Assembly (NCBI RefSeq): GCF_037975245.1
Contig: NC_092582.1
Coordinates: 3,442,501-3,506,500 of the forward strand
Length of the DNA stretch: 64,000 nucleotides
Direction: 5' to 3'
From: Apostichopus japonicus
Lineage: Eukaryota; Echinodermata; Holothuroidea; Aspidochirotida; Stichopodidae
This document shows positions 38,701-49,900 of the stretch, in pieces (the stretch's first letter is position 1; each line of letters starts with the position of its first letter). Both the position numbers and the translations under genes were made by a program. The notes under the pieces are model-generated. The model worked only from the letters and a program-made list of their open reading frames with translations. It did no database searches and was not told where the DNA came from.

Positions 38701-41700
38701 CACCAAGAACTTATAATTTTGTAAACCTTTTTTCATAGTCATCCATGTTCTGATCGTCCTGTACTAACTTCTTTAAAGTTCTTCGTAATCTAGATGCAAA
38801 CTGGAAACCTGAAAAAGAACAGTAAAGAAGTTGGAAAAAGTTGAATGCAGATAGCTGTTTTAAACACAATGAAATGATAACAAGATGGTATCCCTACCAT
38901 ATCATGATTGCATATACTTATATGTATATTTGGGTGGCCAATGAAATGAAATAAAAATGGAAGACACATCCAGAGCCATCAAGAACCAGGTAGGGTCCTG
39001 GGGACAATTATGTCACCAGGCCACCTTTTTGTACTATTCAGTTACTTACCTATATTATGAAATAAGAACAAACTACTCTGTATCAAATAATGTCCTGAGT
39101 CTCCACTAACTTTAAGCCTGGAATATGTTCTCCATGCTCCAATGACACATCAACAAAACAATACGACAAGAGGACATTGGATTCCAGTCATAACCCAAGA
39201 GGGAAAACGTACAGGTTACATAAATCAATATTAAAGATGCTGACATATGTACTGTTAGTGTGAAGATGGAAATGACCAAATTAAAGTTATGTAAATGTAA
39301 ATACATAGATGTAAATTCTCAAACAGAGGCTAGTACAGTATACATACAAGCAGAAATTTCAAATGTGCAGCTGTAGAACTTTATAAATGATATTGAATGT
39401 TGATTGCTTTAGTTTTGCTTGTAATCCTTTCTTTGGAAATGCTGGCCATGCATGCATCTGGCAGGGGGGTCATGTCCGATAGAGCACAGTCTACTGAATT
39501 GTCTGACTGTCCAGTGTAATTCTGGATGTCTCTGTCACTATAATATCAGTTATGGGATGGGATGGGTGGGACGAAAATGCTTAAATTTGATTCTTAACAA
39601 AAGACATAATGTACTTCATTGGAATACTAACAGCTTTGTGAGCAAATAAACACATCTGTAACATGGATTGTACTTTTAGAAGTGACACTGTCACATGGAA
39701 AGCATTCACTGACATCTTTCCGAAAGACCAATGTTGAAGATTTCATCCATACCAAGGTGCATGAGTATATGTGACCAAATCCAAGTGTAATGTTGCAAAA
39801 CAAGAGCTAGCACAGATACGACATCAGAAGAATCTTGATGAAATTGACAGTATTTATAAAAACAATTATCATGACTTTACCTTTATGGCAGACTTCCAGT
39901 ACCTTCTGATGCAATCAGTTCAAATCTACGATGTGCTCATTAAGTTGAAAATTCAAACTACAGTGATTGCTTTATGCAGAGAAAAGAAATTTAGAAAGGG
40001 TATAAAACATTTAGTCCCAAGATTAATATATTTTCTCATTACCTTAAGGAACAAGAAAATCCTTGATTGAATCGTTGAGAATTTCAATATTTAATATCCA
40101 GCTTTACTGAATGCTACATTTACTCACACAAACACACATACGAACAGAATATCTAGATATATATAAAACAAAACTGCCATGTTGGTTACAAGAAAAGTAT
40201 GAGTATACAGGATATTCTGGTTACGACAAATCAGTGTTTTTTCTGTCTATTTTGCCAAAATTTCTGTTAAATAAATAGTATGCTGATCATCTCAATTGTA
40301 CTGTGAATTTATATTATATGATGCACTGTTCAGTATTTTCTCTTGAATGTAGTAGGCCAGAAATATTTCACAAAATGTGTGGCTGTAAAATACCAAATTC
40401 TGACTGGTTCATCCAGAACAATGAGCAGCTTAAAGTCAGATTGAACGATAGTTTTCGCTTAAGGTGGGCTGTGATTCATCACTGTACATGTCTTGAGCAG
40501 ACTACACAACAAATAACCTACGCATCAGAATTCACATTGATACTCGATAGAATTGAACACCAAATGTTGAATTTGAAGTTTAATGTAACAGAACAGGGAG
40601 GCAAACGCTTCTGTGTTTGATACATTCAGAAATAAAAACAGAACGAGATCATCATGTGCTGCATTTTCAAATTGAGAAACAAATATCTCTACACGATGCG
40701 CCGTGCGGACGCAGTTTCGTGTAACTACTGCCAGTACGTTATCATAGGCCTAACTTACCGAAAACTTATGTTGTTATGTTAGGCTCCATTGAAATAGTTC
40801 TTTTTTAATTCTCGGAACTGTTCGTATATTAAATAAAGCTCCAACACTTCTGGAATCTTTAATCATCTATAATCATCTGCATTAAATCGAACATGCTTTC
40901 AACAGAATGACCCGATCATGATTGAATTGATTAATTCGAATCAACAATGCATGTCGCGGTGAAAATCATGAAACTATATATTGCGCAATCACACTTTTAT
41001 CTTTCAGATATTATAAACGACTGAAAATAAGAGTCTGGTATCACTGCTTCGTTCGACCAATCATAAACTCTGTGACCAATTTGATCGAAGATAGGCAAGA
41101 CAGGTACATGTTTTGTGTAGATTTTCTATACGGAACAAGCTCGCACACTGCTGTGTTCGTCTGTTCGATGCATGATGATCAGTAACTGCATATATTTATA
41201 CGTCTACACCGTATACGCGTAGTTACCGTTAGAATGAAATAGTACATAACAGAAATTCAGATTCGCATTTAGGTTTAACCTTAGTAACAATTATGACGGA
41301 CAGCATTCTAACGACATCAATTAATTGACAAAGTGCTTATCCTGACTCCTATGCGCTACAAAACCATCATCTTGAAGTTGCTCGGAAGTTGAACTTTGAA
41401 GCTGGACCGTAGGCCTAACGCAATAACAGACATTCGTGTAAATGAGTGTAAGTATTAGTTACTGTACAGTACACTATGAGTATTAGTACAAGCCTAGGCC
41501 TGTAACTTAAGTCTGTTATAATCAGAAAGTCAGACTAAAACTTAAACTGAAATGTTACAGTTACATACTTAGGCTATGCCCTATGTAAACAGCCTACAGA
41601 CAGTATAACCTCGCAACACAGGCCTTCAAAAAACTAACTGAAGGAGGTCATATAGTTTATAATTAAAGCGCAACTGAACTTCTCAAGCCTTGTAAAGTTG

Positions 41701-42465
41701 TAGGCCTAGACATTGCCTAGGCCTAACGCCGACGTTAATGCTAAGCTGTAGGCTAACTATTGGGCTTAGGCTATGAAAGGCCTAGGCCTAGGCCAATGCT
41801 AGCACTGTAGCAGCAAACCTCCAGATTTAACAGGTGCACCTGATGTCATGATTTGTATATGCTTATTTGACACTTTGGAATAGCAAAATGTGCTGTTGGA
41901 TGGAGTGGCAAACTCCTTCAAACTTTTAGGCTACATGTTGCTTCCAAAATATTAATTAAAAGCTAGCCTAGGTGTGTAATACTATGTGTAGAAGACAGTA
42001 AGCAGGGAAAGTTTAACACCTGAAGGAGGGATGCAGTATATCGATAAAGTTATTTGGAGGAACTACATAGCGAATGGAATGTTAACTGTGCACAAGAAAT
42101 ACTAACATTATTGGGAACATCTGCAAACCAGCTGTTCAGTCTGATAGTTTTTAGCTTTAAGATTCTGTTATGTGTATGATGATCTTGTAGTTTTTTTTTA
42201 GGGGGGAAAGGGGGGGGGGGGGGCATTGCTGAGTATCTGCAGCTACTGTAAGTCAACACAGTTTGGCATTGTTCTACCAAGTTTACTCATGTATGCGTCT
42301 TCATCAGTATATGTATGTATTTTGTTATTCTGGCCAGTGTATTAAAAGTATATAGGACCTAATGTTGAAGTCTAGTTTGCATTGTCTAGCAGCAGCCATA
42401 CTAGAATCATTGTGTTTACATCGTGACTTACCTCGTAATGAGTAATATTTTTTTGGAGTACCCAT
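26781..42465 (-). CDS. RPAP2: RPAP2, RNA polymerase II CTD phosphatase, multi-exon gene
   Basis: RPAP2/Rtr1 removes Ser5 phosphate from the RNA polymerase II C-terminal repeat and is also linked to polymerase import. Coding exons in gene order: 42465-42432, 38808-38727, 37253-37139, 35996-35835, 34292-34204, 33336-32445, 31556-31459, 28943-28794 and 26838-26795 (or on to a stop at 26781). All junctions are GT-AG and every phase matches. The model gives about 541 residues before exon 9; human RPAP2 has 612. The RTR1 zinc-finger region has LCGYPLC (Cys99, Cys104) in exon 4 and FFCSQSC (Cys134, Cys138) in exon 5. Later blocks match human RPAP2: [12 protein letters not shown] (residues ~320), [30 protein letters not shown] and [17 protein letters not shown]. 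The identity is based on remembered family sequence. The first ATG in frame is used, and the few N-terminal residues are not conserved. What remains unsure is the final ~30 residues. Confidence 0.93.
26795..26838 (-). CDS. RPAP2: RPAP2 exon 9, probable near-terminal exon
   Basis: The exon begins with one base after AAACCAG, completing Met, then reads [14 protein letters not shown]. The spacing of His and Met after the LL of exon 8 equals that of human LLTPILGIQKHSQEGM, which is why I place the exon here. It may splice at GTTTGC (ending 26,795) or read on through GLRM to a stop at 26,781-26,783. Human RPAP2 has about 33 more residues. One possible further exon is 23,977-23,880 (phase fits, stop at its end), but its sequence does not clearly match. 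Confidence 0.5.
27558..27773 (+). mobile_element. SINE-like element, copy 1 (RPAP2 intron 8)
   Basis: About 210 bp shared with 37,853-38,062 at high identity, through GTATGTCGTCCAGTTACAGA and GAGTTCCTGCTCGCAGGAGG. The left end has GGTCCCGAGTTTGAGTCAC, resembling a degenerate tRNA box B. The TTCCTGCTCGCAGGA block is a short palindrome. Confidence 0.8.
28794..28943 (-). CDS. RPAP2: RPAP2 exon 8
   Basis: Residues 491-541 contain [20 protein letters not shown] and [14 protein letters not shown]. This matches the conserved human C-terminal block [33 protein letters not shown]. The acceptor is TTTTGTAG and the donor GTGAGT. The exon leaves two bases (AT) to be completed by the next exon. Confidence 0.94.
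30574..31402. repeat. Seven-copy tandem array, unit about 113-121 bp
   Basis: Each copy contains AATTCTTTACAGTTTGA (starting at 30,608, 30,729, 30,842, 30,963, 31,084, 31,197 and 31,317), then an AAACAACAACACAC-type run and AACAGTG.ATCGCAGATCAG. It lies in RPAP2 intron 7, just downstream of exon 7. Differences in length come from the CAAACAAACG segment. Confidence 0.95.
31459..31556 (-). CDS. RPAP2: RPAP2 exon 7
   Basis: Thirty-two codons plus two bases encode residues 459-491: [20 protein letters not shown] then SKLHNV. This matches human [20 protein letters not shown]. The acceptor TTTCTTGCAG and donor GTAAGT are strong. The exon sits only about 57 bp from a seven-copy tandem array in the next intron. 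Confidence 0.93.
32445..33336 (-). CDS. RPAP2: RPAP2 exon 6, long charged linker
   Basis: The longest coding exon, 892 nt, covers residues 161-458. It is rich in Glu, Lys, Asp and Ser and probably disordered. Two conserved islands anchor it: [20 protein letters not shown], matching the human TLIEWKTEETLRFL region, and [20 protein letters not shown], matching human PLPSYENLKKETEKLNLRI. The acceptor is TTTTCAACAG and the donor GTTTGT. The frame stays open past the donor to 32,397, but the match to exon 7 supports splicing at 32,445. Confidence 0.92.
34204..34292 (-). CDS. RPAP2: RPAP2 exon 5, second half of RTR1 zinc finger
   Basis: Residues 132-161 contain [17 protein letters not shown], the second zinc-binding pair (Cys134 and Cys138), then [11 protein letters not shown]. 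Two AGs compete as acceptor. The upstream one (exon starting at 34292) restores the conserved FCS..C motif and keeps phase 0, while the nearer one (34281) would bring a stop into frame. The donor is GTGAGT. Confidence 0.95.
35330..35425. repeat. Short degenerate tandem repeat
   Basis: Four to five copies of a 20-23-bp motif of the form ACACAGGTGGGGAAATAC. It lies in RPAP2 intron 4. Confidence 0.7.
35835..35996 (-). CDS. RPAP2: RPAP2 exon 4, first half of RTR1 zinc finger
   Basis: Fifty-four codons (residues 78-131) begin and end in phase 0. The exon contains [20 protein letters not shown] followed by Cys, and [18 protein letters not shown], near-identical in layout to human RPAP2. The two cysteines of LCGYPLC are the first pair of zinc ligands. 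The acceptor TTTCTGTAG and donor GTAATT are both plausible. Confidence 0.96.
37139..37253 (-). CDS. RPAP2: RPAP2 exon 3
   Basis: The exon encodes residues 39-77, including [20 protein letters not shown]. This lines up with the human stretch [20 protein letters not shown] that precedes the RTR1 domain. The acceptor is CTGGCAG and the donor is GTAAGT. The exon ends on a codon boundary. Confidence 0.9.
37853..38062 (+). mobile_element. SINE-like element, copy 2 (RPAP2 intron 2)
   Basis: The second copy of the element at 27,558-27,773, differing by scattered substitutions and a few single-base indels. Both copies stop after GGATCTAAAATACATAC. Confidence 0.8.
38727..38808 (-). CDS. RPAP2: RPAP2 exon 2
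   Basis: The exon encodes residues 12-39, a basic then acidic helix-like stretch ([16 protein letters not shown]). It has a good acceptor (TTCTTTTTCAG) but a weaker GTTTAC donor. Entry and exit phases match exons 1 and 3. The equivalent N-terminal helix of human RPAP2 is similar in charge pattern only. Confidence 0.75.
41690..41805. repeat. AGGCCTA-rich patch in RPAP2 intron 1
   Basis: Overlapping copies of TAGGCCTA, including GGCCTAGGCCTAGGCC near 41,780, are concentrated here. The motif is palindromic and recurs singly over 41,400-41,800. Confidence 0.65.
42432..42465 (-). CDS. RPAP2: RPAP2 exon 1 (start codon)
   Basis: The exon encodes [11 protein letters not shown] plus the first base of a Gly codon, followed by a perfect GTAAGT donor. 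The frame stays open upstream for about 25 codons but contains no earlier ATG, so this ATG is chosen. The phase (1 base over) fits exon 2, which starts with two bases. The 5' untranslated region and transcription start would lie just above 42,465; no TATA box is evident. Confidence 0.7.
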
Positions 42466-42807
42466 GTTTGAAATTTGCAATCTGCACCAGTCTTTAAAGG
42501 CATTGAAGACTCGCCCCAAACAGCGTGCAGCGCTCTGCAAGTGAAGTTTTTCTCTTGTCGCTACAAAATGCAGACAGTAATGAAACGTGATACCTTGTTA
42601 TCTTTAGCTGGATCTGAGATGTCCATCATTGTACAAGCAAGCTGTGTGTGTATTTTCTGGGATCGATGTTGGTGTCTAACAAATCTGTTACAACTCATTC
42701 GAAACTAGGTCAGATTACTGGCATTAGAAGTTTCTTTATGTGCGAGTCTTCACACCCTTTAAAGTTAGTCCTGAATATACAGTTTTGGATGGGTTGGAGA
42801 TAATGGA

Positions 42808-42890
42808 ATAATTTGTCCAGTATCGCATTGCAAACTGCTATGCAAGATGGTCAAACTGTTATGCAAGTGCAAAGTTGTATAAATACCTTC
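42808..42890 (+). repeat. Dispersed element, copy 2
   Basis: GGAATAATTTGTCCAGTATC, then CAAGATGGTCAAACTGTTAT: the reverse-oriented form of the element at 16,023 and 57,262. Confidence 0.6.
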
Positions 42891-45281
42891 CTTTGTACAC
42901 AATAACCTTAGCATGTTTCACATGAGACAGAGTTCAGAACATTCAACACTGCTACACTAAATTTTAACACACCATTACTCCCTGGCCTTGTTTAGCATGT
43001 GTAAGTTACACTTACTTTCATTACTTTCAAATGAAATATATGAGCTGTCAAATATGAAATATCCCGCAGAAATTATGAGCAGAAGTCAAATGTTCTTTGG
43101 ATATTTCCTATCGGATTTCAAAGTGAAAGTTACAGAATATTTTTTTTTGCAGTATTAGGGATTACTCTAGATTTTTGTCTTGGCCTTGACACGGAGTGTA
43201 TTACCTCCCACAAATCCCAGTCCAAGAATTCAAGTTTTGTATGAAATGTTCCTTCAAACCAGATATATTTTACAGGTTTTTAAGAATGTTTGTTGAACCT
43301 GTCATTTAAGTGTCCAACAATGGAGGTACTGTATTTTGGTGCTTGATGCCTTCTAAATGTTCAATAATATTTAGTAATGCTACAGCCTAGTACCACTTCC
43401 TCAAAATTTACCTCTTCAGCACCTCAATATTTAGATAAAACTACTTAGCAGAGGTTGTCTGTTTATTCTGTCAATAATTGGCCACAAGTACTTCTTCCCT
43501 TTGGGGGAAATGATGAAAAGTTAAAACAGTCAATAAATCTAAAACATCCCCAAGAAATAGCAAAAACAAATTTCAGAAAATAAGCAGGCTATAACACTAA
43601 CTGGTAGCAGAGAAAAGCTGTAATAATTGAGTTTAAAATATGTATTTTGGGTGTAGTCCGAATGTTGAAGTTAACAATAAGTTTACAAAATATAAAATAC
43701 CAAAAAAAAGGCAAGTTTTCTCTACAGTACAATTTAAGCTACTTTACATTTTGCATCTTTTCATTTGTTTTGCAATTTAACCACTTTGTGTAGAGCTTTA
43801 ATAAATTCTGTGTTTTATATCCAATTAAATTATTCCCTTTACTACCACTTTAATACAAATATAAATAAATGCATCATTTTCAATGAGGAGGTCGTAGTTT
43901 CCATGAGAATATACAGTAAACTTACAGTAGATATGCATGGATTAATTTCACTATTGCTATCAAACCCCAGGCAAACTATTCAAGGTCTCCAACAGCGCGT
44001 GTTTGTAGCATACAGGAAAATCTGTCGAGGCTTCATATTTTCCAAAGCAGGATTTTTACTTTTGGATGCCAATTTTTAACCAAAAATTTGATCAAACCAA
44101 TTGATTATTACTCAAAACCAAATTGCACTTGTAGCATCTGTAGTCAGGGTTACAGTAGGTAGAATCCTGTGTCTTGAATGCAAGATTCTAGCCAAGGTCT
44201 GAGTGTTCTTCTAACGTTAAGGTTTTCCTTTTTTGGTCAAATTAACTAAATTTGTGGACATTTCTGTAAGTGGCTGTATGATTTCATCTTGCGACACTGG
44301 TCAACTACGTCTTATGCGTTCATGCTATCATTTTTACGTTTCTCTAAGTGGCTGAGTGATCTAGACTAAACACTGGTCAACCATATCTTAAGCTTTGATG
44401 CTATCAATTTTAATGTTAAGAAAATGTAGTTTCATCAATTTATGTAAGTTTCATCAATTTACTGTAAGAGAGATACTTTGCTAATATGTTCCTTAAATCT
44501 GCTTTTGAGTTCTTCCCAATTCAAATACTGTACCATAAATCTCTGAAGCTTTTAAGTAATGCTCTGAATTCAGTATTTGATCGAAATATAAACTTTTGAG
44601 GTAAGGACATTTTTAAATACAGAAGGATGTATGTTATTGGCTGTATGTACCGGACAATCCCCAGATGAGGCAGGTTTTTTTTTTATCATTATCATTTTTT
44701 TACAATTTTCACTGTAAAAGTACTGTTGTGTCCTTCAAAGTTGTATTCGTCTTATTTAATTTGACAAGTCGAGGTCATTGATTCCTTGGGCTTGACCCCG
44801 TAGACACTGGTAAATAGCAAAACAGGTGTTCATGTTACAAACCTGTCATTATTCTAGACGCGGTAGTTTTGCCCTCCCCAAAGTTTAATTAATAGAAATG
44901 GACGTTTCCAAACATAGAGCATATAAAAACGTTTAGAGAGCCTTTTACAAATGAACTGTGAATGATGTGATTGGTTATTATGGACTTTTGTCATTATTAG
45001 AGGGGGGGGGGGGTGTGTTATGTTGTATACTTCTTGAATTTCTCCCCCTGTTCCAACCCTGAAGAACCGCTCTGAGAAGACGCCAAAAAAAAAAAAAAAG
45101 TGGCAGGTTTTCAGCAATGACAGCTGTGTGGTATGTACTACGTACATGTTTTAAACATGTACATTTGACAATGCTTAATGTTATGTTTGAGAAAACCGGT
45201 GTTTCTGTACATCGGTAATATGAGGAAGGCAATACCGTTGGTATGATCATGATCGCAGTACCGACTTTATTCAAATATATC

Positions 45282-45377
45282 GGTATACTGCAGGACCTTA
45301 CCCAATATGATATTACGTAACTTTATATTGGTATACCGCGGGACCTTACCCAATATGATATTACGTAACTTTCGAAT
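45282..45377. repeat. 48-bp direct duplication
   Basis: Two adjacent copies share GGACCTTACCCAATATGATA and TTACGTAACTTT. They differ at ACTGCA versus ACCGCG. Confidence 0.85.
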
Positions 45378-46304
45378 GTTCAACATTGCCTGGTGAAAAT
45401 ACCCTACAAAAGCCTATTCTGTATAGTGTACATGTTATTAAGTTAAGTTATATAAAAAAACTCTAGAATAAATAGTACATAAAAGTACATATTTATAAAT
45501 AGGATGTAAAAACATAGTTAAGAGATAAAGGTTAAAATGGTATATTAATCTGATCTCACAGTACTATTGTAGTGTGGCATTCACAGCACACTCACTGCAA
45601 TTTACAAATTGAGGCGTTATTATTACTACACAGTAGCAGTGTCTGTGTAGTTATAAAGCTTCATACTGAATGTATTAGTGATGATATCCAGATCTTTCAA
45701 TATCTGGTATTTCAATTAAAATCAATCAATCAATCTGTGCATGCTGATATACTGTGCTAAGTATATACAAACAACGTAATTAAAGTCACCGTAGCGGAGA
45801 ACAGGCATGGAAGACCTCACAGATCAAACAGTGCAAGTGGACTATGGAAAACGTGTTTGGAATAATGGTCACGTTCACTTTTCAGTTTTAACATTGTCTA
45901 ATAGCGATGACCTCAAATTTAGAGATGAATAGGCCTACTGTACGTTCTACAATTTCTACTATACTGTAGTTTGAACACAGGAGGTCTGAGGAGGACAATG
46001 TTTTTTGCTCTTTGTTATGTTTTGACTGAAGTTTACAATCAATGTTCAATATTTATCAATTAATGTTTTGATAATGTTGTTATTATTGGCAGGTACAGTT
46101 ACAGCAAAAACAGTACTTATATTTAAACAAATAAACTTGTAATTGAAACTCTTTTGAGTTACATTACTCAAAGAGGATACAGCTATACATAATAAATAAT
46201 GGAGTTAGTTTTGATATGCTGTAGAGCTCATTCCAATATACTGCTATCAACTCAGGTTATAATTTCATAACACTTGAGTTTTGAGAGATGATCCCTTAAA
46301 AAGG

Positions 46305-46400
46305 TGATGTTCATCAATCCAAGTGACTGGACTGCTGTATATAGTCCATACATGCAATCTAGTATGTCAGTTCCTGAGATGTCACACAAAACTCAATGTG
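46305..46400 (+). repeat. Local repeat pair, copy 1
   Basis: The segment from GTTCATCAAT through TATGTCAGTTCCTGAGATG recurs at 46,870-46,955 with about 75-80% similarity by eye. Confidence 0.65.
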
Positions 46401-46869
46401 GAAACAAAACAATTTTATGGACTCAAATAACACGTTTTCATTGCATTATAAACTTGTCACGGACAAAGGTTGTTATCCAAGGGTGTTGTTCTCTGTTGTT
46501 TATATAGTTCGATAAAAGAACGTATTTTGGGTGAGTTCTTAGAAAACAATGGATTATTAACATTTATGGATGTCATCATCAATTTAGCCTTAAAGGAGCA
46601 TTCCAGAGATTAATTTAGAATATTGAAAGGTTAGTATCTTGTAAACTGGATAGTTATATAGAAACAATTTTGTTTCCATTTTTTTTTGGGACTATAATGT
46701 ATGAAGACTATAAATCTCAAGTCATCCTTTAATTTATCATTTTGGAGGCCTGGATTAAAGGTAGAGATATCTGTAGTGATCAGGAATAATTTCAATTACT
46801 ACTTTAATACCTTCTTGAGTGTTGTGCAGCAAAGTATAATGATTAAAGTTAAACGTTTAACAGTTACAT

Positions 46870-46955
46870 AGTTCATCAATTAAAGTGACTGGGCTATTAG
46901 TCTAATATGTACAGACCATTATGTCAGTTCCTCAGATGCAACACAAAACTTGATA
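46870..46955 (+). repeat. Local repeat pair, copy 2
   Basis: Matches 46,305-46,400: GTTCATCAATTAAAGTGACT and TTATGTCAGTTCCTCAGATG. Confidence 0.65.
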
Positions 46956-49900
46956 TACCGTATAACATGTTACTAGCACTACGTTTGTTTGTTGTTTTTG
47001 TTTTTTGTAACTGGTACATTACCAGTTCTCTCCTTAAGGTGAAAGACTTGCAAAACTCTGCTTATTTCTGGCACCCCTACTGGCCTACCCATCATTACAG
47101 TACCTATATAAGTTTTTCTTTTGTTTGCCTCAGAAAACTTGTAATATATCCTTTATATTTATTTGATGTATCTGTGATATGCTTGATGTTGGTAGAAATA
47201 AATTGAATAGAATTGAATATTATGATGGTAGATGTCAAATGACATATGATCAGTACTGTACCTTACTGTGTACTGTACATCAAAGTTCAATGGAGAAAGT
47301 GTGTACAGTACAGTGGCATTTGTGCTTAAGAGCTCAGCCATTATGTACAAAATGGGAAAGGGCTTTATTTCCTGTTCCTAACTGATGTTTTGTCTGTGAA
47401 ATGAGGGTTTGGTATAATTGCTCATTCATTAATTAATTTGTTGTGAAAGTCTCATGGGATATTTATGACTTTGGCACAGTATGAATATTATATTAATCAA
47501 GCATTCGACAGCGTCTTGACAATGAACACTTAACATGTTCATTCCTTAACTGGCTCACATACATTACTAATTAGTGTCTGCCTATAATGTCTACAGTATA
47601 TTTAGAAGAGACTTATATGAACTGTAGGGTTTCAGGACACCTTCAGCATCTTAGATATATTTCAAATTGTGTCACAGTACTGTAGTGTGTATGATTGTAA
47701 CATATAAATTGTATGTTAATTGCGATGTGGTATTTTCAGCAGGAAATATTTTCTGTTAATTGCTTTCTTACTGTATATCTGCACAGCATGATTGAACATG
47801 AATAACAGTAACATATTCTCCTTTTAGGCCCTCCCCTTCCCTATCCCATGCCCCTTCCCAAGGACAAAATCATTCTTAACTTTAGCATTTTTCACCCAGC
47901 ATTACCATGTGATTGATGTGTGGTCTTCACAAAATCTATTTAGACACAGGTCATGGATCGACTGGTACTCAGTTATTCAAAAGCTGGGATGTTATATTTA
48001 CTGTACATGTATACATGTGTGTACCGATACTGAGGAAAGTGATAAAGGAAAAGAACAAATAAGCCACTTTTGATCATGCTTCCCCCCCCCCCCCCAACCC
48101 TCCAGTAGTTGTTTAATCACTGCTATCAAAATTTCTAGACTTTTATAAAAAAGAGCTCTTAACATTTGTTCCTTTTTTCCAGTTTCTTGCATGAGCAGCT
48201 TGGCTTTGATAATGTACTTTTACAATTACATGAAGACCATGAAGACTTGCTAAATTTAGTTCTGAAGTATTTTAAAATCCTCAATTTTCTCATCATTTTT
48301 TAGATGTAGGTTAGAATTTACATTATTACCCATCATCATCATTACCTTCACCTACTTTCAGTTCTGCTGTCTCTAAATTGCTGATTTTGGTCTTATGACA
48401 TTTATGTATAAACATATTTCTTACTGTGATCCTTCAGCTGTGTAATATTCCAAAGATCTGTCATGTCATTCAAACAAGAAATGTGACACAGTTGTTTGCT
48501 CTTATCATTTAATCGGCGAACCTATTTTCGTTACTTTGATTTTCTTCACTCCCGCTCTCTCTTTCCCGTTTTCCGTTCAACAAGTAAATTAAGCCGTACG
48601 TATGTACATAGCCATATATATCAAGTGGAATGAAGGGAACATATTGTATGCTTTGCAGATGCTAATATAGATGATTTGTGAGTTTTAAAGTTACTTCTCA
48701 TCTTTATACAGCTCAATAAATTTCTCTTTGCACTTTGGTTGAGCATATGTGGAGGCTCCTCAATCATGTATTTATGAACAGACGGTTTCTTCTAACCTAG
48801 ATTTAACTATATATTGGAGTGCAACGTTATAATTGTAGTGGGCGTGTGTGCTACAATATTGGCATTACTTGCCAAGTGAACGATACCTATACATGACTAG
48901 ACGTTGCAACTTAAAGTTTCATATAGTCTCTGTACATTTGCAGTTTAAGAGGCTAGCTGCGTAACCAACTTACCCTGAGCCTGTCATGGCGCTCACAAGG
49001 GCCTTCACTTTTTAGGTACCTACTGTGCATGACTATACCCCCTGGTGTGTTGTCCGCCCAAAACGTACCACCATGAACAACCGAAAAGTTCTTCCTAATA
49101 CTGCAAGCACTCCACACAAACACTACCATACTGCGTATTTGCAGGCAAATGCAATTCTAGTATTGGGAAGGGACCACAAATCAGTGAGGATAAAAACCAT
49201 GTAATATGTACAAATAAACTTAATAGTGCTCTAATGCCCTGATTCCTCAAAGTGGTGATCGCGGCTCTCTTAATTACCAAAATTTTTTGGAAGGTTGCCA
49301 AGATGCCAAAAACATTCTGTTGAAAGTAAAATTGGCTCTATTTGTGGAAGAAAAGGTCTTGATCATAAATTGCTTAAAAACCTACAAAATCAAATAAAAA
49401 ATTTTCTCAAATGGAAGGGCAATATCTTCTCCTCGTAGATCCTTCCTCAGACCACAACATATCAACCACTGAAGGGTCACCAAGCTGATGACCGGGGATC
49501 TAATGCACACTTCCTGTTGATGTACTTCAACCCCTCCTCTCCCTCTGCCCCTACCCACCCACATTTTGACTCCTAAAGACTGAGTGAATGAAAAGTTCAA
49601 CAAAACCTTAAGATAAATCCTTGTCTCTGTTCATAACCATTTGATCAAGTATGATAATTACTAAAGAATTATGCTTTATTAGTATATTGAAAGCAATAGA
49701 GTGTAGCTGTAATACAGGGCACTTGCCTCTGGACTGTCTCATTTATTTTGAGAAAAAATAAATAAAAAAGAGGAAGCAAAATTACATTTCATATTGATAA
49801 GTAAAATTAGATAAATACTCTTAAAAAACTGGGCAGGTTACCTGTAACTGCATTAAAATTTAAGCCTCATGTACTGTGGACAAGTGCAATGACAGTATAG

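Noticed and set aside
45808-45837. MEDLTDQTVQ as the first coding exon of GPSM2
   Set aside because: The phase fits, but the only donor available (GTGGAC) is poor and the sequence does not resemble known GPSM N termini.
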